A stretch of 64,000 nt of DNA. Source: Sphingomonas beigongshangi. Lineage in GTDB: Bacteria; Pseudomonadota; Alphaproteobacteria; Sphingomonadales; Sphingomonadaceae. The notes beneath the pieces are model-generated. The model was given only the letters and a program-made list of their open reading frames with translations, did not search any database and was not told the DNA's origin. The stretch covers positions 1 through 64,000 of the forward strand of contig NZ_JADHDT010000005.1 of NCBI RefSeq assembly GCF_016820445.1. Reading direction: 5' to 3'. Both the position numbers and the translations under genes were made by a program. How positions within the stretch are numbered: position 1 is the first letter of the stretch; the number at the start of each line of letters is the position of its first letter. Positions 19,169-27,124 of this stretch are shown piece after piece.

Positions 19169-20146
19169 ATGCGGACCGCTCTCGCCCTTCTCGCATCCGT
19201 CGGTCTGTCGGGTTGCGCGGCCTATAACGTCGGCCCTTCGCGCTTCAGCACGGCCGCCTTCATCCCGGCGAAGACGCCGACGGAAGTGCGGCTGAACCAG
19301 CTGCCGCCGCCTGCGCGGCCGCTGTCGGTCGCGGTCTATGGCTTCGGCGACCAGACCGGGCAGTTCAAGCCGAGCGAACAGGGGCAGACCCTGTCCCGCG
19401 CGGTCACCCAGGGCGCCGGATCGATCCTGGTCAAGGCGCTCCAGGATGCGGGCAACCGCCAGTGGTTCACCGTCGTGGAACGCGAGCAGTTCAAGAACCT
19501 GCTCAACGAGCGGCAGGTGATCCGCGAGATGCGGGAGCGCTATCTGGGGGAGGCGAACGTCAATGCCCAGGCGCTGCCGTCGCTGCTGTTCGCCGGCGTG
19601 CTGCTCGAGGGCGGCGTCATCGGCTACGACACCAACACCGTCACCGGCGGTGCGGGGGCGGCGTTCCTGGGCCTGGGCGCGAGCACGCAATATCGGCAGG
19701 ACACGGTGACCGTGTATCTGCGCGCGGTATCGGTTCGGACGGGGGAGGTGCTGACGACGGTAACCGCCTCCAAGACGATCGCCTCGCGGTCCCTGAACGC
19801 GAGCACGTTCCGCTACGTCGCGTTCAAGGAACTGCTCGAGGCGGAGATGGGGATCACGACCAACGAGCCGGACCAGCTCGCCCTGCGTCAGGCGATCGAG
19901 AAAGCGGTCTACGGCCTGGTCCTCGAAGGCGTCGACCTGAAGCTGTGGGCGTTCAAGGCCCCGGAGGCGGGCGCGCCGCTTCTCGAGGCCTATAAGGCGG
20001 AGCGCGACGGCAAGTTCGCGCCCGATAAGGTCGAGACCGCGATGAAAGCGGCAAATTCGGCGCCGCCGCTCAAGGTTTTGGCGACACGTGACCGGTTGAA
20101 GGGCGACGACGGCCCGGACGCCGGCAACAAGAAGGGGTCGCCATAA
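19169..20146 (+). CDS. csgG: Curli secretion channel CsgG
   Basis: Outer-membrane lipoprotein that forms the nonameric curlin export pore. The 325-residue protein has a lipobox LSGC (Cys16) and the CsgG domain: SVAVYGFGDQTGQFKP, WFTVVEREQFKNLLNERQVIR, LLFAGVLLEGGVIGYD, and the transmembrane hairpin region YRQDTVTVYLRAVSVRTGEVL. The tail after about 270 is variable and lysine-rich. Cotranscribed with csgF (1-base gap); the curlin subunit genes follow after a hairpin. csgE is not seen in the window. Confidence 0.93.
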   Translation: MRTALALLASVGLSGCAAYNVGPSRFSTAAFIPAKTPTEVRLNQLPPPARPLSVAVYGFGDQTGQFKPSEQGQTLSRAVTQGAGSILVKALQDAGNRQWFTVVEREQFKNLLNERQVIREMRERYLGEANVNAQALPSLLFAGVLLEGGVIGYDTNTVTGGAGAAFLGLGASTQYRQDTVTVYLRAVSVRTGEVLTTVTASKTIASRSLNASTFRYVAFKELLEAEMGITTNEPDQLALRQAIEKAVYGLVLEGVDLKLWAFKAPEAGAPLLEAYKAERDGKFAPDKVETAMKAANSAPPLKVLATRDRLKGDDGPDAGNKKGSP

Positions 20147-20229
20147 GGAACGTCGGCCGGCGTCCTCCCGGATGGAGAGATGCCGGTCGTACGGCCGTCC
20201 CCCCCGCGGCGATTGTACGAAATGGGGGT

Positions 20230-20261
20230 CTTCACGACGGGGCGGCAACCCCGTCGTGAAG
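20230..20261 (+). promoter_or_regulatory. Perfect 13-bp hairpin between csgG and the first curlin gene
   Basis: CTTCACGACGGGG (20230-20242) and CCCCGTCGTGAAG (20249-20261) flank a 6-base loop. No U-tract follows, so it is not a classic terminator. Its right arm runs into GAAGGAG, the ribosome site of the short frame at 20272. It could stop or stabilise transcripts, or mask that site, and so set the ratio of the channel to the abundant subunit. Confidence 0.6.
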
Positions 20262-20271
20262 GAGCGTTGCC

Positions 20272-20340
20272 ATGGAAACAACGATCATGCACCGCGCCGG
20301 CGTGCCGGCGGGGCCGCATGGTTATCATCTCACACCTTAA
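20272..20340 (+). CDS. Possible 22-residue leader peptide upstream of the curlin gene
   Basis: An ATG eight bases after GAAGGAG opens a 22-codon frame (METTIMHRAG... ending HLTP). Its TAA lies in the purine-rich ribosome site of the curlin gene 12 bases downstream. The position suggests a translated leader coupling the subunit gene to the hairpin. No sequence family is recognised, and the frame may be chance. Confidence 0.3.
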   Translation: METTIMHRAGVPAGPHGYHLTP

Positions 20341-20352
20341 GGAATGACAACC

Positions 20353-20907
20353 ATGAAGATTCTCGTTTTGGCTTCGGCCTCCGTCCTCGCCTTCGCCGCG
20401 CCGGCCGCCGCGCAGAGCGGCTTCCCCAGCAACGTCTCGTACATCGAGCAGGTCGGCAATGCGAACAACGCCACCCTGCTGCAGAGCACCGACAACGCGA
20501 TCTCGCTGGTCGCGCAGCAGGGTTCGCTCGAGTCCGTTCAGGTCGAGCAGAGCGGTGCGACCAACTATTCGCAGATCTCGCAGGGCGTTGGCGCCGGCGG
20601 CAGCAGCGCGAACCGCGCCGTAGTCCTCCAGTCGGGCACGAACGGTAAGAGCTCCGTCCAGCAGCTTGGCACCAGCAACTACGCCAACGTCACCTTCTCG
20701 CCGGGTTCGACCAATGCCTATTCGCTGCTGACGCAGGGCGGCACCGGGAACAGCGCGATCATCTCGAACGGCGACACGTCGAACGCGTCGGTCGTCACCG
20801 AGACCGGCGATTACAACAAGGCCAATATCTTCCAGATCGGCTGGAACAACTATTCGGTGCTCGCCCAGAGCGGATACGGCAACGTCGCTTCGGTCACCCA
20901 GAAGTAA
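20353..20907 (+). CDS. Curlin-repeat protein (major curli subunit candidate, CsgA-like)
   Basis: A 184-residue exported protein: signal peptide ending AAPAAA-QS, then repeats built on the amyloid pattern with Gln, Gly and Asn at fixed spacing (YIEQVGNANNATLLQ, QVEQSGATNYSQISQ, SVQQLGTSNYANV, NIFQIGWNNYSVLAQ, SGYGNVASVTQ). It is Asn/Gln/Ser/Gly-rich with few charges. The ATG at 20353 sits nine bases after AAGGA; the ATG at 20344 is too close to that site. It should be exported through CsgG and form extracellular fibres. Which of the two subunits is structural and which nucleates is inference. Confidence 0.85.
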   Translation: MKILVLASASVLAFAAPAAAQSGFPSNVSYIEQVGNANNATLLQSTDNAISLVAQQGSLESVQVEQSGATNYSQISQGVGAGGSSANRAVVLQSGTNGKSSVQQLGTSNYANVTFSPGSTNAYSLLTQGGTGNSAIISNGDTSNASVVTETGDYNKANIFQIGWNNYSVLAQSGYGNVASVTQK

Positions 20908-21009
20908 CCGGACAGGATGGCGGGGGTTCGACGGCTTCGTCGCAATCCCCGCCCACGTCCCGGTCTTTTGCCTTCCGCGTTGACGGACGGGAGTAGAAGG
21001 ATCAGGCAA

Positions 21010-21606
21010 ATGAATGGTGTCCGACTAACCATGCTCGCCGTCCTCGCGACCTGTGTCGCCTGCGGCGGTGCTTCGGCGCAACAGCTTGCCGACCCGATCG
21101 GCGCGTCGTCCAGCGCCTTTATCGCGCAGGTGGGCGACGTGCAGAGCGCAAAGGTGACGCAGAACGCGGCGAGCAGCCAGACCGTGGTCCATCAAGCCGG
21201 GACCGGCAACGTCGCCGCGGTGACGACCACCGGCGCCGGCAGCGCGGTGGCGCTGATCGATCAGTCGGGTCGGGCGAATACCGCGCTCGCCTGGCAGGGC
21301 GGGCCGGGCGAACAGGATCTCGTGGTTCAGCAGCGGGGCAATGACAATCTGGCGGCTGCGCGCCAATTGGGCGCGGGCGGCAACAATATCGCAGCGCTCA
21401 GCCAGATCGGCGCGCGCAACGTCATCACGCTCGATCAGTCCGGTGCGTCCAACGTCGCCAAGCTCGTCCAGGTCGGCAACGACAATGTGATGACCGCGGC
21501 GCAAAGCGGCAATCGCAATACCCTCGATTGGCAGCAACAGGGGAACAATGCGATGGATATCAAGGTCGTGCAATCCGGCGGCGCGTCCGCGACGATCCGC
21601 CAATGA
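21010..21606 (+). CDS. Second curlin-repeat protein (CsgB- or CsgA-like)
   Basis: A 198-residue protein with a signal peptide (LTMLAVLATCVACGGASA-QQ) and about eight curlin-type repeats: FIAQVGDVQSAKVTQ, VHQAGTGNVAAV, ALSQIGARNVITLDQ, KLVQVGNDNVMTAAQ, WQQQGNNAMDI. The repeats are more regular than in the first subunit and contain more Asp and Arg, features reminiscent of nucleator-type curlins. ATG at 21010, nine bases after AGAAGG. The next gene starts 10 bases after its stop. Confidence 0.85.
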   Translation: MNGVRLTMLAVLATCVACGGASAQQLADPIGASSSAFIAQVGDVQSAKVTQNAASSQTVVHQAGTGNVAAVTTTGAGSAVALIDQSGRANTALAWQGGPGEQDLVVQQRGNDNLAAARQLGAGGNNIAALSQIGARNVITLDQSGASNVAKLVQVGNDNVMTAAQSGNRNTLDWQQQGNNAMDIKVVQSGGASATIRQ

Positions 21607-21616
21607 TGGCCCGCCG

Positions 21617-22363
21617 GTGACGGGCCGTCCGTGCGATGCCGACGACGCTCCGTCGTGGATCGGTCACCTGTGGCGATTGGCGCTCGCGCTCGTCCTGATA
21701 TTCCCGGCGATCATGCCGACCGCGGCGACCTGTCAGCGCGTCGACGCGCTGCTGGGTGGCGGCCCCCCGTATGCGCCCGCCGGCGCCGATGCGGTCGGGA
21801 TCGCGCAGGTCAACGAGGGGCAGCGCCCCGACCCCGTCGCGGATATGCGGCTCGACCCGCCGGTGCGGGCGCCGGCGGTCGCGCAGATCGGATCGGCCGA
21901 CCGAGCGATCGCCTCGACGCCATCGGCAGCGCAGCGCGACCTTGGCACACAGGCCGGACCGCCGCTGGCACAGGCCGGTGACAGTCGCGCGCTGTCCGTG
22001 GCGCGTATCGCCGGCCATGACCGCTGCGATCCGCAAGGTGCGAGGAATACGGTCGCTCCGTCCTGCAAGACGGTGATCGAGACCCGGGCCGACAGTTTCA
22101 CAACCGAACGCCGTGATCTGTCTCCGGAGCAGCGCTTGGCCGCCGAACGCGACGCTGCCGAGGACAGGCGCGGCATCGTCACCGAGGCGAAACGCGCGGG
22201 CAGCGGCGGCATCGATCCGACGTCTTCTGACGGTCAGGCATTGGCCGCGTTTCTCCAGGCGGAGCAGGCGCGCGCGGCAGCCGCTGCGGAAGCCGCCGCC
22301 AATGCCGCGAAGACCGGCGCAGCGGTATCCGTCGCCGTGTCCGTCCTGGGCGGGGGAAAATGA
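21617..22363 (+). CDS. Exported protein at the end of the curli cluster, unknown function
   Basis: About 248 residues from a GTG just after the curlin stop; a single hydrophobic segment (LALALVLIFPAIMPTAATC, near 20-38) looks like a signal or anchor. The middle contains three degenerate Q-x-G or Q-x-N units (VGIAQVNEG, VAQIGSADRA, LAQAGDSRAL), resembling worn curlin repeats, then two cysteines, a charged helix (LSPEQRLAAERDAAEDRR) and an alanine-rich coiled-coil-like tail. It may be a curli accessory or anchoring protein. No known family recognised. GTG start has no strong ribosome site. Confidence 0.6.
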   Translation: MTGRPCDADDAPSWIGHLWRLALALVLIFPAIMPTAATCQRVDALLGGGPPYAPAGADAVGIAQVNEGQRPDPVADMRLDPPVRAPAVAQIGSADRAIASTPSAAQRDLGTQAGPPLAQAGDSRALSVARIAGHDRCDPQGARNTVAPSCKTVIETRADSFTTERRDLSPEQRLAAERDAAEDRRGIVTEAKRAGSGGIDPTSSDGQALAAFLQAEQARAAAAAEAAANAAKTGAAVSVAVSVLGGGK

Positions 22364-22431
22364 TCGGCAGGTGGTTATGAGCCGGGGCGGCATGCCGTCC
22401 CGCACGCACGCCGCTGCGGTGGGCCACGCCG

Positions 22432-22821
22432 TTACAGGATACCCAGATCGCGAAAGCTGACCGTCGTCAAGCCGGTCAGGATTAGATGATCGGCGAGCAC
22501 CAGGCCAAGGGGCTGCGCGACGCGGGCAAGGGCACGCGTGAAGGTGAGATCTGCAGCGCTCGGCGTCGGGAGACCGCTGGGATGGTTGTGGGCCAGGATC
22601 AGTGCGGCGGCATCCTGCACCAAGGCGGCGCGAACGATGTCGCGCAGCGACGGCGATACCGAGCCCCTGCGGCCCTCGAAATCGAGCATGGCGAGAAGCC
22701 TCCATTCCGGATCGAGTAGCGCGACCGCCGCGCGCTCCGCCGGGGCGTGGCGCAGATCGGCGAATAGCGCGGCTGCACTCGAGACATCGGCGATGCGGGG
22801 CAGGACGGGGGCGGGATGCAC
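22432..22821 (-). CDS. RadC-like JAB/MPN domain protein (short form)
   Basis: A 129-residue protein consisting only of the JAMM metalloprotease-like domain: the zinc motif HNHPSG (78-83) with the downstream aspartate at 91 (HxH-x10-D), and ARVAQPLGLVLADHLILTG. Full RadC proteins carry an extra N-terminal helix-hairpin-helix domain and are about 220 residues; it is absent here. The start is GTG at 22821 behind AGGGTGA. Convergent with the curli cluster. The cellular role of RadC-type proteins is unsettled. Confidence 0.8.
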   Translation of the reverse strand: MHPAPVLPRIADVSSAAALFADLRHAPAERAAVALLDPEWRLLAMLDFEGRRGSVSPSLRDIVRAALVQDAAALILAHNHPSGLPTPSAADLTFTRALARVAQPLGLVLADHLILTGLTTVSFRDLGIL

Positions 22822-23220
22822 GGTTCACCCTGACGCGCGATCCCGATCCCTGCACGGCGAAGTGTGTCCGCTTCGGTGGAAACCGTCACGGCGGATGGTG
22901 CGTGCTGCGGTTGCGACAAGGACCGTGGCTAGGATCTACCCGAGCTTCGCGTTCGCGGAATTCCCGCGTGCATGCCGCTGACGGGACGGCTTCGTACGGG
23001 ACGATCGATGTGGGTAGCCGTGGCGTGCGTCGTGCCGCGCGGAAACGCGAGCGGGAAACGGGTGCGTGGCGCGGCAGGACCGGCTATGGTCGCGCGCCCG
23101 GCTGGGTCAGGCGGCCATCCTCGGCAGCAGGGCACTGGCGGACGGTCGCTCCCGAGCTCCGGCCGGCGGCCTTTCACGGGCGAGCCTGGCGGGACAAGTG
23201 TCGGTGGTGGAGTGTTGTGG
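22822..23220. other. Intergenic region upstream of thyA
   Basis: About 400 bases between the divergent radC-like gene and thyA. An open frame runs into thyA from 22972, but it lacks a ribosome site and thymidylate synthase homology begins only at 23221. Presumably promoters for both genes; no structure recognised. Confidence 0.45.
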
Positions 23221-24117
23221 ATGAATCACGCGGAGAGCCAGTATCTTGCTCTACTGGATCACGTCCTCGCCAAGGGAGACGAACGCATGGACCGCACGGG
23301 GGTGGGGACCAGGTCGCTCTTCGGCGCGCTCATCCGGTTCGACCTGAGCGGGGGCCAGGTACCCATCCTCACGACCAAGCGCGTCTATTGGAAGACCGCG
23401 CTGAAGGAGATGCTCTGGTTCCTGACCGGCGGGACCAACATACAGGATCTGCTCCGCGAGAACGTCCGTATCTGGAGCGATTGGCCGCTGGCGCGCTATC
23501 GACGAGAGACCGGCGCGTCGATCACGCAAGCCGAATTCGAGGAGCGGATACTCGCCGATGACGCGTTCGCGCACGCATGGGGCGACCTCGGGCCGGTATA
23601 TGGCAAGCAGTGGCGGCGATGGCTCGACGGGTCGGGCAGGGAGCACGATCAGATCGGCGACCTGGTCGAGACGCTGAAGACGAATCCGTCCAGCCGCCGC
23701 ATGCTGTTCCACGCCTGGAACGTCGGCGAGCTCGACCAGATGGCGCTGCCGCCATGCCACATGGTCTATCAATTTCACGTCACCTCGCGCGGCGAGCTCA
23801 ACTGTCTCCTCTTCCAGCGGTCGTGCGATCTGTTCCTGGGGGCCGCGTTCAACTTCTTCGGCGCGGCGGCGCTGGTCCACATGCTCGCGCAGCAGGCCGG
23901 CCTGACCCCCGGCGAGCTGGTCTGGGTGGGCGGCGATGTGCACGTCTACCTCAACCATCAGGATCAGGTGCGCGCGCAACTGGGACGGGAGCCGAGGGAA
24001 TTCCCCACGATGCGGCTCCTGCGCAATCCCGGATCGATCGATGGATACCGGTTCGCCGATTTCGCGGTCGACGGTTATTCCCCCCACCCGCCGATCCACG
24101 GCGATGTCGCCGTCTAG
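23221..24117 (+). CDS. thyA: Thymidylate synthase
   Basis: Makes dTMP from dUMP using methylene-tetrahydrofolate. The 298-residue enzyme has the N-terminal DRTGVGTRSLFG phosphate loop, catalytic Cys179 in ALPPCHMVYQF, QRSCDLFLGAAFNF and the C-terminal IHGDVAV. It is longer than the 264-residue E. coli enzyme because of an insert around residues 83-113 before GPVYGKQWR, seen in many other bacteria. The ATG follows GGTGGAG. folA follows about 110 bases downstream, the usual metabolic pairing since ThyA yields dihydrofolate. Confidence 0.96.
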   Translation: MNHAESQYLALLDHVLAKGDERMDRTGVGTRSLFGALIRFDLSGGQVPILTTKRVYWKTALKEMLWFLTGGTNIQDLLRENVRIWSDWPLARYRRETGASITQAEFEERILADDAFAHAWGDLGPVYGKQWRRWLDGSGREHDQIGDLVETLKTNPSSRRMLFHAWNVGELDQMALPPCHMVYQFHVTSRGELNCLLFQRSCDLFLGAAFNFFGAAALVHMLAQQAGLTPGELVWVGGDVHVYLNHQDQVRAQLGREPREFPTMRLLRNPGSIDGYRFADFAVDGYSPHPPIHGDVAV

Positions 24118-24162
24118 CCGTTCACGACGGTTGGTCGGATCCATGGAGGCCACAGAAACAAC

Positions 24163-24234
24163 ATGAGCAACAGCGCGATCGACGCCGCGGCATCGCTAGT
24201 CGCGGGGCCGGTGCTGTGCGGGGCGACGTCATGA
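24163..24234 (+). CDS. Possible 23-residue peptide overlapping the folA start
   Basis: ATG at 24163, 13 bases after GGAGG, opens a frame MSNSAIDAAASLVAGPVLCG... whose TGA overlaps the folA ATG as ATGA. It may be a leader coupled to folA or a gene remnant. Spacing from the ribosome site is long and no family is recognised. Confidence 0.25.
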   Translation: MSNSAIDAAASLVAGPVLCGATS

Positions 24235-24698
24235 CGATCCTGTTCGTGCTCGCCCGCGCCGCCAATGGCGTCATCGGCCGCGATGGCCAGCTGCCCTGGC
24301 ACCTTCCGGCCGACCTCCGGCATTTCAAGGCGATGACGATGGGCAAGCCGATGATCATGGGCCGCAAGACGTTCGAGAGCTTTCCGGCGCCGCTGCCAGG
24401 CCGGCGGCACATCGTGTTGACGCGTGATCGCCGCTGGGCACGGCCTGGCGCCGAGGTGGCGCACGGCACGCAGGAGGCGCTCGCGCTGGCGGGCGAGGGT
24501 GACATCGCCGTGATCGGCGGCGCGGAGATATTCGCGCTGTTCACGCCCGATCGCATCGCGCTGACGGAGGTGCATGGCAACTTCGAGGGGGACGCCGTGG
24601 TGCCCCCCTTCACCGGTTTCCATGAGGTGGCGCGCGAGGATCATCCCGCGTCGGAGGGACGGCCGGCCTATAGTTTCGTGACGCTGGCGCGGGAATGA
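24231..24698 (+). CDS. folA: Dihydrofolate reductase
   Basis: NADPH-dependent reduction of dihydrofolate to tetrahydrofolate; trimethoprim target. The 155-residue protein has GVIGRDGQLPWHLPADLRHFK (substrate site with Asp in LPADL), MIMGRKTFES and VIGGAEIFALF. Length is typical of bacterial DHFR. Follows thyA, and ribF follows about 90 bases later, so the three may be cotranscribed. Confidence 0.95.
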   Translation: MTILFVLARAANGVIGRDGQLPWHLPADLRHFKAMTMGKPMIMGRKTFESFPAPLPGRRHIVLTRDRRWARPGAEVAHGTQEALALAGEGDIAVIGGAEIFALFTPDRIALTEVHGNFEGDAVVPPFTGFHEVAREDHPASEGRPAYSFVTLARE

Positions 24699-24786
24699 GG
24701 CCGCGCCTTTCCCGTCCGACGTTCGGTCGCCGCGGGGCGCCGCCGGGCATTGAGTCGCCCGCCGTCCTCCCCTAGGACGCGCCGTC

Positions 24787-25713
24787 ATGGAGCGGCTTGA
24801 CGGCGGCTCGGCCATTCCGCCGCATCTGGCCGGCGGCATCGTCGCGCTCGGCAATTTCGACGGATTTCACCTCGGTCACCAGGCGGTTGTCGGCCGGGCC
24901 GTCGCGCGCGCTCGGGCAGAGGGCCGCCCGGCGCTGGTCGCGACGTTCGATCCGCATCCCGTACGGCACTTCCGCCCCGAGACGCCGCCGTTCAGGCTGA
25001 CCACGCTCGACCAGCGCGAGCGGCTGTTCGCGGCCGCCGGTGTGGATGCGATGATCGTCTTCCATTTCGACGCCGCGCTCGCGTCGCTGTCGGCCGAGGA
25101 CTTCGTCATGCTGCGCCTGTTCGACCTGCTTCGGGTCAAGGGCGTCGTCACGGGCGAGGATTTCACCTTCGGCAAGGGCAAGCGCGGCACCGTGGCCGAT
25201 CTCGCGATCTTCGGTGACGCCTTGGGATTCGCCGCCGAGACCGTCGCGCCCGTCATGCTGGAGGGCACCGCGGTCTCGTCCAGCCGCATCCGCGAGGCAC
25301 TCCGCGCGGGCGACATGCGCGGCGCGGCGCGGCTGCTTACCCGGCCGTTCGCGATCGAGGGTGTCGTCCAGCACGGCGACAAACTTGGCCGGACGATCGG
25401 CTATCCGACCGCAAACCTGGACATGGGCAAATATCTGCGGCCGGCCTACGGCATCTATGCGGTGACGGGACGACTGCAGGACGGAACCATGCTGAAGGGC
25501 GCGGCGAACCTTGGCATCCGCCCCACGTTCGATCCGCCGAAGGAACTGCTCGAGCCCCATTTCTTCGACTTCGCGGGCGACCTGTATGGCCAGACGATCG
25601 AGGTCGCGCTCGTGGACTATCTTCGGCCAGAGGCAAAATTCGACGATCTCGACGCGCTCGTCCGCCAGATGGACGCGGATTGCGCGCGCGCTAGGATGAT
25701 ATTGGGCGCCTGA
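24787..25713 (+). CDS. ribF: Bifunctional riboflavin kinase/FAD synthetase
   Basis: Converts riboflavin to FMN and FAD. The 308-residue protein has the adenylyltransferase domain with GNFDGFHLGHQ (22-32), FDPHPVRHF and VSSSRIREAL, and the C-terminal kinase domain with GRTIGYPTANL and YGIYAV. In many Alphaproteobacteria ribF precedes ileS-lspA; here ileS is elsewhere in the window and ribF follows folA. Confidence 0.95.
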   Translation: MERLDGGSAIPPHLAGGIVALGNFDGFHLGHQAVVGRAVARARAEGRPALVATFDPHPVRHFRPETPPFRLTTLDQRERLFAAAGVDAMIVFHFDAALASLSAEDFVMLRLFDLLRVKGVVTGEDFTFGKGKRGTVADLAIFGDALGFAAETVAPVMLEGTAVSSSRIREALRAGDMRGAARLLTRPFAIEGVVQHGDKLGRTIGYPTANLDMGKYLRPAYGIYAVTGRLQDGTMLKGAANLGIRPTFDPPKELLEPHFFDFAGDLYGQTIEVALVDYLRPEAKFDDLDALVRQMDADCARARMILGA

Positions 25714-25791
25714 TGCGCGGCGCCGGTGTCGGGGCGCGAGTCAGGCACACGGCATCCGCGCCTGGTCACCTGGTCCGACACGCCGGCGCGA

Positions 25792-27075
25792 TCACGCCAT
25801 GGCGGCGAGCATCTCCGTGATCTTGACGAACGCAAAGCCGACGGAGCTGTCGGCGATGCCATAGGGCAGGAACAACGTGTCGCCGTGGCGGATCGCGCCG
25901 CACGAGTAGACGACGTTGGGCACATAGCCCTCCCGATCCTGATCCTTCGCCGCCAGGAGGGGTTCGACGGTGCGGCCGATCACCTTGGCGGGATCGTCCT
26001 TGTCGAGCAGGACCGCGCCGATCGAATATTTGCGCATCGCGCCGACACCGTGCGTCAGCAGCAGCCAGCCCTCGTCGAGCTCGATCGGCGGCCCGCAATT
26101 GCCGATCTGCACCAATTCCCAGGGATAGACGGGCGTCAGGATCTTCTCGCCCTCGTCCCAATGCTCGAGACTGTCCGACTTGAGCAGGAACAGGTTTTCA
26201 CCGTCCTGCCGTCCGATCATCATATACTGGCCGCCGACCTTGCGCGGGAAGAGCGCCATGCCCTTGTTGCGCGCCGCCGGGCCGGACATCGGCACCAGGT
26301 CGAACGCACGAAAATCTCGCGTGCGCATCAGCTCGGACTGGATCACCGATCCGTTATAGGCGGTGTAGGTGCCGATCCACTCGAAGCTGCCGTCGTCGTG
26401 CTGGAAATGCACGATGCGCAGATCCTCCAGCCCCTTCGACTGCGCGCTGGTGATCGGGAAGATCACCGTGCCAGACAGCGTCGAGTCGCGATGGCGGTAG
26501 ACGGTGACGGGGCCTTCCGGCATTTCGTCTTCCATCGCTTCCGCGACGTCCGCGGCGGTGGCGAAGGGCGGTTCGGGCGCCAGCTTCAGCTGATTCTGGT
26601 CGGTGATGATGCCTTCGCGAAAGGCGACCGAACTGATGTGCCCCTCGCCGACGGAACGCAGCGACATGAGGATGCGCATCGACCCGGCCGGCATGCCCGA
26701 CTGGTCGAAATGCGGCACGGCGCTGGGGTTCATCAGCGCCGCAGCGGCATAGCTGTATTCGTGGCAGAAATAGGCACCGATCAGCTGGCGCTTCTCGTCG
26801 CCGATCTCGCTGCCGTCGAGACCGAGCAGGTCCGCGATCTCGTCGTAGCGCGTCATGAACACGCGCCGCGTCTGCCAGTGGCGCGCCTCGAAATCCTTCA
26901 GCACGACCTCGAGTTCGTCGCGCGCCTGCTGCGGCGTCATCTTCAGCACTTCGCCGACCAGACGCTCGGTCCGGTTCGGCGCACCGCCCTTGCCGCCCCA
27001 GGCGATGTGGAAGGGACGCACGACGACGCGCGAGGGATCCGCGTGCAGCCGCAGCTCGTGGTTGAACAACTCCAT
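25792..27075 (-). CDS. GH130-like glycosidase/phosphorylase
   Basis: 427 residues resembling the GH130 five-bladed propeller proteins (beta-mannoside phosphorylases and related enzymes): RVVVRPFHIAWGG near the start, FVMTRYDEIADLL-type segments, GPPIELDEGWLLLTHGVG and a terminal ADSSVGFAFVKI. GH130 enzymes usually phosphorolyse beta-mannosides; the substrate here is not predictable. The ATG at 27075 is preferred over a GTG six codons upstream. It lies 49 bases after the glycosyltransferase gene in the same direction, so the two probably form one unit for making and remodelling a glycan. Confidence 0.8.
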   Translation of the reverse strand: MELFNHELRLHADPSRVVVRPFHIAWGGKGGAPNRTERLVGEVLKMTPQQARDELEVVLKDFEARHWQTRRVFMTRYDEIADLLGLDGSEIGDEKRQLIGAYFCHEYSYAAAALMNPSAVPHFDQSGMPAGSMRILMSLRSVGEGHISSVAFREGIITDQNQLKLAPEPPFATAADVAEAMEDEMPEGPVTVYRHRDSTLSGTVIFPITSAQSKGLEDLRIVHFQHDDGSFEWIGTYTAYNGSVIQSELMRTRDFRAFDLVPMSGPAARNKGMALFPRKVGGQYMMIGRQDGENLFLLKSDSLEHWDEGEKILTPVYPWELVQIGNCGPPIELDEGWLLLTHGVGAMRKYSIGAVLLDKDDPAKVIGRTVEPLLAAKDQDREGYVPNVVYSCGAIRHGDTLFLPYGIADSSVGFAFVKITEMLAAMA

Positions 27076-27124
27076 CGCGGGGTACAGCCTCACCGGTCGT
27101 TACAGGCCGTCGCCGCAGGATCGA

